From NCBI GenBank assembly GCA_012729115.1, contig JAAYDR010000023.1:1-64000 (forward strand): a DNA stretch of 64,000 nucleotides, written 5' to 3'. Shown here in pieces: positions 14,355-20,898 of this stretch (the stretch's first letter is position 1; every line of letters starts with the position of its first letter). This DNA is from Clostridiales bacterium. Its GTDB lineage: Bacteria; Bacillota; Clostridia; Christensenellales; Aristaeellaceae. The translations under genes and the position numbers were made by a program. Under the pieces are notes generated by a model that was not told the origin of the DNA, did no database searches, and saw only the letters and a program-made list of their open reading frames with translations.

Positions 14355-15797
14355 ATGGAGAAGTTCTTTCATCTGAAAGAAAATGGTACCAAAATTTCTA
14401 CCGAAATCATCGCAGGGCTTACAACATTCTTCACCATGGCCTACATTGTTGTGGTCAACCCGGGCATCCTCAGCCAAGCCGGCATGGAGTGGGGCGCGGT
14501 CTTCCTGTCCACCATTATCTCTGCCATCATTGGAACGCTGGTGATGGGTCTGGTGGCCAACGTTCCCTACGCGCAGGCTCCCGGAATGGGGCTGAACGCA
14601 TTCTTTGTTTACACGGTTTGCTTCCAGCTTGGATTCACCTGGCAGCAGGCGCTGTCCATGGTTTTCATCTGCGGTCTTGTAAACATTCTCATCACCGTTA
14701 CCAAGGTTCGCAAACACATCATCCATGCCATTCCCAAGAGCCTGCAAAACGCCATCGGCGGCGGCATCGGTATCTTCATCGCCTACATTGGCCTGCTGAA
14801 TGCCGGTCTGATCAATTTCGGCGCCGGTGTGCCCGCCATGTCCACCCTCAATACCCCCACCCTGTGGGTGTTCCTCATCGGCCTGGCCATCACCCTGATC
14901 CTGCTCTTCCTGAAGGTCAAGGGTGCGATCCTCATCGGCATCGTCGCCACCACGCTGGTCGGCCTGATCCCCGGCTGGAACGTAACTCACATGGGCGACT
15001 CCGTGTCCTTCACCGAGGCTCTTTCCCAACTGCCCACCACCTTTGGAGTGATCTTCACCAGCGCGGGCCTGGGATCCCTGTTCACCGACCTGACCAAACT
15101 GCCCATTGTGCTGATCACCATCTTCTCCTTCAGCCTCTCCGATACCTTTGATACCATCGGCACCTTCATTGGTACCGGCCGCCGCAGCGGCATCTTCTCT
15201 GAGGAAGACGAAAAAGCCATGGAAAGCGGCGTCGGCTTCAAGAGCAAGATGGATAAAGCGCTCTTCGCGGATGCCACCGCCACCTCCATCGGCGCCATCT
15301 TTGGCACTTCCAATACCACCACCTACGTGGAAAGCGCGTCGGGCATCGCCGCCGGCGGCCGTACCGGCCTGACCAGCGTGGTGGTGGCTTTGTGCTTCGC
15401 CGCCAGTGCGTTCCTGGCTGCCTTCATCAGCGCCGTTCCCTCCGCCGCCACCGCTCCGGCTCTGGTAGCCGTTGGCTGCATGATGATTTCCTCCTTCAAG
15501 GAAATCGACTGGGAGGACTTCCTGGAGGCCGTTCCCGCCTTCTTTGCGGGCATCTTCATGGCGCTGTGCTACTCCATCAGCTATGGTATTGCCGCGGGCT
15601 TCATCGCCTATGTGCTCACCAAAATCTTCTCCAAGAAGATCAAGGAAATCCATCCCATCGTGTGGATCGCCACCATCCTGTTCATCCTGAACTTTGCGCT
15701 GATGGCCGTGCTGCCCTCATCCGTCGCTCCCGCTGTGGCTGATGCCCCTGTGGAAGTCGTGGAAGTGGTTACCGAAGGTGAGGTTCCCGCACCGTAA
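14355..15797 (+). CDS. pbuG: NCS2 family guanine/hypoxanthine (adenine) permease
   Basis: A 480-residue transporter of the AzgA/PbuG branch of NCS2, with about 13 membrane segments. Diagnostic are the N-terminus FHLKENGTKISTEIIAGLTT, the VANVPYAQAPGMGLNAFFVY segment, and SLSDTFDTIGTFIGTGRRSG. The perfect PurR box upstream supports import of hypoxanthine, guanine or adenine under purine control. The ATG at 14355 is preferred to the ATG at 14343 because it starts the conserved N-terminus and has GGTG upstream. The last 30 residues form a low-complexity tail of alanine, valine, proline and glutamate that is not a usual part of the family. Confidence 0.85.
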   Translation: MEKFFHLKENGTKISTEIIAGLTTFFTMAYIVVVNPGILSQAGMEWGAVFLSTIISAIIGTLVMGLVANVPYAQAPGMGLNAFFVYTVCFQLGFTWQQALSMVFICGLVNILITVTKVRKHIIHAIPKSLQNAIGGGIGIFIAYIGLLNAGLINFGAGVPAMSTLNTPTLWVFLIGLAITLILLFLKVKGAILIGIVATTLVGLIPGWNVTHMGDSVSFTEALSQLPTTFGVIFTSAGLGSLFTDLTKLPIVLITIFSFSLSDTFDTIGTFIGTGRRSGIFSEEDEKAMESGVGFKSKMDKALFADATATSIGAIFGTSNTTTYVESASGIAAGGRTGLTSVVVALCFAASAFLAAFISAVPSAATAPALVAVGCMMISSFKEIDWEDFLEAVPAFFAGIFMALCYSISYGIAAGFIAYVLTKIFSKKIKEIHPIVWIATILFILNFALMAVLPSSVAPAVADAPVEVVEVVTEGEVPAP

Positions 15798-15815
15798 GGA
15801 ATCTTCCATGGTTGG

Positions 15816-15851
15816 AAAGACCCGCTCTGCCCTTTGGCGGAGCGGGTCTTT
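15816..15851 (+). terminator. Terminator between pbuG and rlmH
   Basis: AAAGACCCGCTC (15816-15827) pairs with GAGCGGGTCTTT (15840-15851) over a 12-base loop. The symmetrical A/T ends allow it to work for the converging rlmH operon as well. Confidence 0.8.
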
Positions 15852-15865
15852 GCTGTATATGAATC

Positions 15866-16345
15866 CTACTTGTGATACCTCTCCCCGGCATTGATTTTTG
15901 CCGCTCGATACAGCTGCTCCAGAAGCATCACTCTAGCCAGTTGATGGGGGAAGGTCAACCGGCTCATGCTCATTTTTTCGTCCATACGCCTCAGCACATT
16001 TTCATGCAGCCCCAATGAGCCGCCAATGACAAACACGATGTCGCTTTTCCCCTGAATGAACAGCTCCCGCAGCTTCCGGGCCAGCTGGGGGCTGTCGGAC
16101 TGCTTCCCCTCCACGCACAAGGCAATGGCATAGGCCCCCGGCTCCAGCCGGGCCAGCAGCCGCTCCCCCTCCTTGCGCATGGCTTGCTCGCACAAGGCGT
16201 CTCCCGCTCCCGGGGGCTCCCTCTCATCAGGAACCTCCAGCACCGTCACAGGCATCAGGCGGCTGAGCCGCTTTCCATACTCCGCTGCCGCCTCAGCAAA
16301 AAAGCGCTCCCGCAGCTTCCCCACGCACAGGACCGATACGCCCAC
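15866..16345 (-). CDS. rlmH: 23S rRNA (pseudouridine1915-N3)-methyltransferase RlmH
   Basis: A 159-residue SPOUT-class enzyme that methylates pseudouridine 1915 in helix 69 of 23S rRNA on assembled 70S ribosomes, using S-adenosylmethionine. The SAM-binding knot is seen in FVIGGSLGLHENVLRRMDEK (residues 102-121) and in the C-terminal EQLYRAAKINAGERYHK, which matches the family ending. Its length is usual for RlmH. The start is the GTG at 16345 with AAGGGAG upstream. It is the last gene of a walJ - small protein - rlmH operon, an order resembling the yycJ/yydA region of Bacillus. Confidence 0.95.
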   Translation of the reverse strand: MGVSVLCVGKLRERFFAEAAAEYGKRLSRLMPVTVLEVPDEREPPGAGDALCEQAMRKEGERLLARLEPGAYAIALCVEGKQSDSPQLARKLRELFIQGKSDIVFVIGGSLGLHENVLRRMDEKMSMSRLTFPHQLARVMLLEQLYRAAKINAGERYHK

Positions 16346-16363
16346 GCAACCGCTCCCTTCCGC

Positions 16364-16618
16364 TCATTCCTCTGCCAGGGCAAAGGCTGTGGCATCCACC
16401 CGGACATCCCGGAAAAGGCGTTCAAAATAGGCCAAATCCCCGCCTTCCACCAGCATCACCTGTACACCGTCCTGCTCCCAAACCTGAAGCACGGTATGCA
16501 CATTGCCCCTGGCGTCCTGAATGCGGCTGCCCTCTGGGGGCGGATTGGCGTCTGCTTCCAAAATGAGGGCCACCCCACGGCCTCCGATATCCATTGCTTC
16601 GTCCATCACGCGGATCAT
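16364..16618 (-). CDS. Hypothetical protein of about 84 residues
   Basis: A small soluble acidic protein (IRVMDEAMDIGGRGVALILE, then EGSRIQDARGNVHTVLQVWE, then FERLFRDVRVDATAFALAEE). No family is recognised. The beta-rich pattern with a mid-chain glycine turn suggests a small barrel. It sits 18 bases before rlmH and after walJ on the same strand, so it is co-expressed with both. The ATG at 16618 has GGGGG eight bases upstream; an ATG two codons earlier (16624) lies too close to that site. Confidence 0.65.
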   Translation of the reverse strand: MIRVMDEAMDIGGRGVALILEADANPPPEGSRIQDARGNVHTVLQVWEQDGVQVMLVEGGDLAYFERLFRDVRVDATAFALAEE

Positions 16619-16663
16619 AAGCATAACCCCCTCTGTAAAAACGGCCTGCGAAGGCCTCCGCCT

Positions 16664-17464
16664 TCACACCAGCTGATATAGATAGCTTGCCCGATATCGG
16701 GCTGCAATGTGCAGGCTCACGTCTTCTCCCACCCTGGCCCCGGCGGCGGTAAGGGCCGCGTGGGTGGTGCGGTAAGCCATATCGGGCGTGTTGTTCTCGT
16801 TGCTCAAATGCCCCAGCAGCAGATGTTTTGCGCCGCTCTCCGCCAGCCATACCGCTGCGCCGGCCCCATCCTCATTGCTTAAATGTCCCTTTTTGCCCAG
16901 GATGCGGGATTTCAGCCGTGCCGGATAATGGGGGTTCCTGCGCAGCAGGTCCGGATCATGGTTGCTCTCCAGCAGCACCACCTCCGTGCCGTACAGGGCG
17001 TCCGCCACAGTCTGGGAAAAATGCCCCAGATCTGTTGCCACCGCCACGCTGTGGCGCTTGTGGTAAAAGCGGTAGCCCACCGGATCATTGGCATCATGGG
17101 GAATGGAAAAGGGCACGACCTCAAACCCGCTTAAGAAAAAGCTCTCTCCAGCGGTGATCACCACCCGGTCCCGGTCACTCACCGGGCCAATGGCTTTTTC
17201 CATGCCCATCCAGGTTCCCTGGGTGGCGAAAATGGGAATATGAAGCTGACGGGACAGAATGCCCGCCCCCTTCACATGGTCGCTATGCTCATGGGTGATC
17301 AGCAGGGCGCTTACAGTAGATGGCTGAAGGCCCGCTTCCCGCATGGCTTCCATCACCTGCTTGCAGCTCATGCCGCAATCGATCAGCAGACTGCCCTCAT
17401 CTCCGCCCAGAAAGACGGCATTGCCGCTGCTGCCGCTAAACAGGGTACAAAACGTCAGTGACAT
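16664..17464 (-). CDS. walJ: MBL-fold metallohydrolase, WalJ/YycJ family
   Basis: A 266-residue metallo-beta-lactamase-fold protein. The FSGSSGNAVFLGGDEGSLLI start is that of YycJ. The metal-binding motif HEHSDHVKG follows near residue 60, then later histidines in FSIPHDANDP and LLGHLSNENN. In Bacillus, YycJ/WalJ is tied to the WalRK cell-wall regulon and is proposed to act on nucleic acid; the two-component genes are absent from this window. The ATG at 17464 has AAAGGAG upstream. It heads a three-gene operon with rlmH. Confidence 0.85.
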   Translation of the reverse strand: MSLTFCTLFSGSSGNAVFLGGDEGSLLIDCGMSCKQVMEAMREAGLQPSTVSALLITHEHSDHVKGAGILSRQLHIPIFATQGTWMGMEKAIGPVSDRDRVVITAGESFFLSGFEVVPFSIPHDANDPVGYRFYHKRHSVAVATDLGHFSQTVADALYGTEVVLLESNHDPDLLRRNPHYPARLKSRILGKKGHLSNEDGAGAAVWLAESGAKHLLLGHLSNENNTPDMAYRTTHAALTAAGARVGEDVSLHIAARYRASYLYQLV

Positions 17465-17591
17465 AAAGCTCCTTTTCGTTCCATAGGGGCGTTCCGTAAG
17501 CAGATCCCCTTGAACAGGTGTCATTTTACCACGAAAAGCGCAGGAAAGGAAGGCTGTACCCGAAAAGCCACAATTCGTGCTTTTTCCTCTC

Positions 17592-17620
17592 TTGACAACA
17601 CAACAGGCCCCTGCTATACT
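17592..17620 (+). promoter_or_regulatory. Promoter of asnA
   Basis: TTGACA (17592-17597), 17 bases, TATACT (17615-17620). The predicted start is near 17627, so the hairpin at 17630-17666 begins almost at the 5' end of the RNA. Confidence 0.8.
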
Positions 17621-17629
17621 TCCTCCATC

Positions 17630-17670
17630 GGCAACGGCGCTGTGGATTTTCCATGGCGCCGTTGCCTTTT
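17630..17670 (+). promoter_or_regulatory. Terminator-like hairpin in the asnA leader
   Basis: GGCAACGGCGC (17630-17640) pairs with GCGCCGTTGCC (17656-17666). Inside, two wobble pairs and TGGA/TCCA extend it to about 17 bp closed by a three-base loop, and four T residues follow. It occupies nearly the whole leader between promoter and ribosome site (GGGAGGTAGGAG). It may be an attenuator or a 5' stabiliser. No alternative antiterminator pairing and no T-box sequence is visible. Confidence 0.6.
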
Positions 17671-17691
17671 CCAAAAAAGGGAGGTAGGAGT

Positions 17692-18699
17692 ATGAGCATC
17701 ACCCGGATCCCCAAGGGATACACCTCGAAGCTGTCCCTGTACGAAACCCAGGAAGCCATTGATCTAATCAAGGTGCATTTCAGCAATCACCTGAAAAAAG
17801 CCCTGAACCTGAAGCGGGTTTCCGCCCCGCTGTTTGTCCTGGCTGGCACCGGCATCAATGATGACCTGAACGGTGTGGAGCGGCCAGTGTCCTTTGACCT
17901 GATGGAAACAGGCCAGGATGCCCAGGTGGTGCAATCTCTGGCCAAGTGGAAGCGTCTGGCCCTGTGGCGATACGGGTTCCCCCTGGGTGAAGGTCTGTAC
18001 ACCGACATGAATGCCATCCGTCGGGATGAGGAGCTTACCAACCTTCATTCCGTGTATGTGGACCAGTGGGACTGGGAGAAGGTCATCTCAGAGGAACAGC
18101 GAAGCATTCCCTTCCTGAAGGAAACGGTCCGTTCCATTGTGGGAGCCATCGTGGATACCCTGGAGGACCTGAGGAAGGTTTTCCCCCAGATCCCCACCCG
18201 ACTGTCCCGGGATGTTTCCTTTGTTACCTCCCAGGAGCTGGAGGACCTGTACCCCGACATGACCCCCAAAGAACGGGAAAATGCCTATCTGAAGAAACAC
18301 CCCACCACTTTTGTGATGCAGATCGGCGATGTCCTCAAGTCCGGCCAGAAGCATGACGGCCGTGCGCCGGATTATGATGATTGGGCCCTGAACGGCGATA
18401 TTGTGTTCTGGAGTGATTTGCTGGAAAGAGCCTTTGAGGTATCCTCCATGGGCATCCGGGTCGACCAGGACTCCCTCCTCAGTCAGTTGGAAAAGGCGGA
18501 CTGCATGGAACGCAAGGATCTGCCCTTCCACAAAGCGCTGCTCTCCGGGGTTTTGCCTCTGTCCATGGGCGGGGGAATCGGTCAGTCCCGGCTTTGCATG
18601 TTGCTGCTGGGCAAGGCCCATATCGGCGAAGTACAGTGCGGCATCTGGGACGACAAGACCCGTGATATCTGCGAAGCTGCCGGAATCACGCTGCTCTAG
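17692..18699 (+). CDS. asnA: Aspartate--ammonia ligase (asparagine synthetase A)
   Basis: A 335-residue ammonia-dependent asparagine synthetase, related to class II aminoacyl-tRNA synthetases. It makes asparagine from aspartate, ammonia and ATP. Recognisable are the N-terminus with YETQEAIDLIKVHFSNHLKK, RVSAPLFVLAGTGINDDLNG, the WKRLALWRYGFPLGEGLYTD segment, DQWDWEKVI, and GGGIGQSRLCMLLLGKAHIG near the C-terminus. The ATG at 17692 follows GGGAGGTAGGAG. It starts the nitrogen-assimilation block with its own promoter and a hairpin leader. Confidence 0.95.
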   Translation: MSITRIPKGYTSKLSLYETQEAIDLIKVHFSNHLKKALNLKRVSAPLFVLAGTGINDDLNGVERPVSFDLMETGQDAQVVQSLAKWKRLALWRYGFPLGEGLYTDMNAIRRDEELTNLHSVYVDQWDWEKVISEEQRSIPFLKETVRSIVGAIVDTLEDLRKVFPQIPTRLSRDVSFVTSQELEDLYPDMTPKERENAYLKKHPTTFVMQIGDVLKSGQKHDGRAPDYDDWALNGDIVFWSDLLERAFEVSSMGIRVDQDSLLSQLEKADCMERKDLPFHKALLSGVLPLSMGGGIGQSRLCMLLLGKAHIGEVQCGIWDDKTRDICEAAGITLL

Positions 18700-18734
18700 G
18701 GGAGTATGTCTCTTTTTGGACGCCGTGCACACAG

Positions 18735-18773
18735 GCTGCATGATATGAATATTATGTACTCATATCATGCAGC
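18735..18773. repeat. 14-bp perfect inverted repeat between asnA and glnA
   Basis: GCTGCATGATATGA (18735-18748) and TCATATCATGCAGC (18760-18773) flank an 11-base AT-rich centre. No T-run follows, so it is a poor intrinsic terminator. It could be an operator, a Rho-type pause site or an RNA-processing hairpin. It lies 70 bases upstream of the glnA -35. Elsewhere, 18700-18968 holds only the glnA promoter and leader. Confidence 0.6.
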
Positions 18774-18842
18774 TATTGATGGCCAGGAGGGGTGTATGCC
18801 GCCACATTTGCAAGTTTGCTTCTCGTTTCCTTCGTTTGTGCA

Positions 18843-18871
18843 TTGACAAGAGGTCCCGATGCTTGTATAAT
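18843..18871 (+). promoter_or_regulatory. Consensus promoter of glnA
   Basis: TTGACA (18843-18848), 17 bases, TATAAT (18866-18871): both hexamers are perfect. Such a strong promoter fits control after initiation, through the leader terminator. Confidence 0.85.
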
Positions 18872-18885
18872 GCAACCTGTGGCAA

Positions 18886-18923
18886 GAGCAAAGGCGCTCC
18901 GGAAGGACCCTTATGCTTTTTTT
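18886..18923 (+). promoter_or_regulatory. glnA leader: hexaloop hairpin overlapping an intrinsic terminator (ANTAR-type antitermination)
   Basis: GAGC-AAAGGC-GCTC (18886-18899) is a hairpin with a six-base loop that has A at position 1 and G at position 4, as known for RNA targets of ANTAR proteins. Overlapping it, GCAAAGG (18888-18894) can instead pair with CCTTATGC (18909-18916, one bulge), with TCC/GGA inside, followed by seven T residues: an intrinsic terminator. The two folds exclude each other. Only one hexaloop hairpin is clear, while described targets usually have two. Confidence 0.6.
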
Positions 18924-18968
18924 GATTTTTACAGACCGGATAATCATGACGGAAGGGGCGCATGATCC

Positions 18969-20300
18969 ATGGGGAATTACACGAAGCAGGATATTATCAG
19001 GCTTGTTAAGGAAGAGGATGTGGAGTTCATCCGCATGCAGTTTACGGATATTTTCGGCCAACTGAAAAACGTAGCCATTACCGCGTCGCAGCTGGACAAG
19101 GCGCTGAACAATCAGATCATGATCGACGGAAGCTCCATCGAGGGCTTCGTTCGTATCCAGGAATCTGATCAGTACCTCTACCCGGATCTGAACAGCTTCA
19201 CCATTTTGCCCTGGCGTCCCCAGTACAGCAAGGTGGCCCGGCTGATCTGCGACGTGTACAATCCGGACGGCACCCCCTTTGTGGGGGATCCCCGGGGCGT
19301 TCTGAAGCGCGTCATCAAAAAAGCCACGGACATGGGATACAGCTTCAATGTGGGCCCGGAATGCGAATTTTTCCTCTTCCAGACCGACGAGGAAGGGCTC
19401 GCCACCACCACCACCGCCGACAAGGCAGGGTATTTTGACCTGGGGCCTTTGGATCATGGGGAAGGCACCCGGCGTGAAATCTGCCTGGCGCTTGAAGCGA
19501 TGGGCTTTGAAATCGAGGCCAGCCATCATGAGGTGGCCGCCGGGCAGCACGAGATCGATTTCAAATATGCCGAGGCTCTAACCTCAGCGGACAATATCAT
19601 GACCTTTAAGCTGGCGGTCAAGACCCTTGCCCAGAAGAACGGCCTTCACGCTACCTTTATGCCCAAACCGATCTTTGGGATCAACGGCTCCGGCATGCAT
19701 ACCAACATGTCCCTGTTCAAAGACGGGAAAAATGTTTTCTTTGACGAGAAGGGTGAAAAGGGGCTTTCCAAGGAGGCTTACAGCTTTATCGCCGGCATCT
19801 TAACCCATGTGAGGGGTTTTACGGCCATCACCAATCCCCTGGTAAACTCCTACAAGCGCCTGGTACCGGGGTATGAAGCGCCCGTATACCTGGCCTGGAG
19901 TGCTTCCAACCGTTCCGCCCTGATTCGTATCCCGGCCGCCAGGGGACAGAGCACAAGGCTTGAGCTGCGCTGCCCGGATCCGTGTTGCAATCCCTATCTG
20001 GCCTTGGCGGTCTGTCTGGCTGCCGGGCTGGACGGCATTGAAAAGGGACTGGTGCCTCCGCCGGAAACCACAGAGAACATCTTTGCCATGGATGCAAAGA
20101 CAAGGGCGGAGAAAGGGATCGTCAGCTTGCCGGGGAGCCTGGAGGAAGCAATTGATCTGCTGGAACAGGACCAACTGGTGCGGGAAGCCCTGGGCGAGCA
20201 CGTTTTCACCAACTATGTAACGGGCAAGCGGAAGGAATGGGGCGAATACCGCACCCAGATTTCCCAGTGGGAAATCGACAGGTATATCGTCACCTATTAA
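18969..20300 (+). CDS. glnA: Glutamine synthetase type I (GSI-alpha)
   Basis: A 443-residue dodecameric enzyme that makes glutamine from glutamate, ammonia and ATP. Conserved segments are [16 protein letters not shown] near residue 60, [34 protein letters not shown], the [12 protein letters not shown] region and [17 protein letters not shown]. The arginine in EGFVRI is the one that mediates feedback inhibition in Bacillus GSI-alpha. No adenylylation-type insertion is seen. AAGGGG precedes the ATG at 18969. It is first in the glnA - ANTAR - gltB - gltD order and has a leader terminator, so the ANTAR protein downstream is its probable regulator. Confidence 0.95.
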   Translation: MGNYTKQDIIRLVKEEDVEFIRMQFTDIFGQLKNVAITASQLDKALNNQIMIDGSSIEGFVRIQESDQYLYPDLNSFTILPWRPQYSKVARLICDVYNPDGTPFVGDPRGVLKRVIKKATDMGYSFNVGPECEFFLFQTDEEGLATTTTADKAGYFDLGPLDHGEGTRREICLALEAMGFEIEASHHEVAAGQHEIDFKYAEALTSADNIMTFKLAVKTLAQKNGLHATFMPKPIFGINGSGMHTNMSLFKDGKNVFFDEKGEKGLSKEAYSFIAGILTHVRGFTAITNPLVNSYKRLVPGYEAPVYLAWSASNRSALIRIPAARGQSTRLELRCPDPCCNPYLALAVCLAAGLDGIEKGLVPPPETTENIFAMDAKTRAEKGIVSLPGSLEEAIDLLEQDQLVREALGEHVFTNYVTGKRKEWGEYRTQISQWEIDRYIVTY

Positions 20301-20316
20301 GGTGAGGTGTGCTGCT

Positions 20317-20859
20317 TTGGACCGGATCATCGTAGCCTTTGGAAACGCGGACGTCAGAGCCCACATCATGAAGTCGCTGGAATCCTCAGGCATCGGGGTG
20401 AGATGCTGCGCCTCCTCCGGCGCGGAGGTCAAGCGGCTTATCAGCAAGATGGATGGGGGCATCATCGTCTGTGGGCATCGTCTGCCTGATATGCAAGCCG
20501 ACGCGCTGCTCCGCGACCTGGAAACCCGCGTACTGATGCTGGTGGTGGCAAAGCCGGAAGCCGTAGCCAACTGGGAGGATCCCAACATATTCCATCTGGC
20601 TTTGCCTGCCTCCTCCCAGGAACTTGCCGCCACCCTTCGGGTGCTCCTCCAGCTTCAGGAGCGACGGCGGCGCATGGGAGCGTTCCAGCGCACATCGGAG
20701 GAAAAGGCAATCATCGCCCAGGCCAAGGAAATGCTCATGGCAAAGAAAGGCCTGACGGAGGAGGACGCCCATCGCTATGTTCAACGGCGAAGCATGGAGA
20801 CCGGCATGAAGATGGCGGAAATATCCAGGGAAATTCTTCAGTGCTTTGCGGACGGATAG
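20317..20859 (+). CDS. nitR: ANTAR-domain antiterminator (NitR-like)
   Basis: A 180-residue protein. Residues 1-120 resemble a receiver domain but lack the usual phospho-acceptor pattern: the acidic pocket is not evident, and IIVCGHRLPDMQADALLRDL aligns where the Asp loop would be. Residues 125-180 form an ANTAR domain (EEKAIIAQAKEMLMAKKGLT, EDAHRYVQRRSMETGMKMAE), which binds dual hairpins in nascent RNA and prevents termination. In Clostridium a similar gene (nitR) follows glnA. The likely target here is the glnA leader. The start is a TTG at 20317, with GGTGAGGTG seven bases upstream; a GTG at 20302 overlaps that site. Confidence 0.85.
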   Translation: MDRIIVAFGNADVRAHIMKSLESSGIGVRCCASSGAEVKRLISKMDGGIIVCGHRLPDMQADALLRDLETRVLMLVVAKPEAVANWEDPNIFHLALPASSQELAATLRVLLQLQERRRRMGAFQRTSEEKAIIAQAKEMLMAKKGLTEEDAHRYVQRRSMETGMKMAEISREILQCFADG

Positions 20860-20898
20860 CGAGCGAAAGCGCATCAACCTAACAAGGGGGTTAGGCCA

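Noticed and set aside
14016-15653. Open reading frame of 545 codons antisense to pbuG
   Set aside because: Its His/Gly/Asp-rich composition is that of a reverse reading of membrane helices, and it would run through two promoters.
17465-17691. T-box leader for asnA
   Set aside because: No AGGGTGGNACCGCG-type antiterminator bulge or specifier loop is present.
18872-18968. Glutamine riboswitch in the glnA leader
   Set aside because: The conserved glutamine-riboswitch core is not found; the hairpin and terminator fit ANTAR control better.
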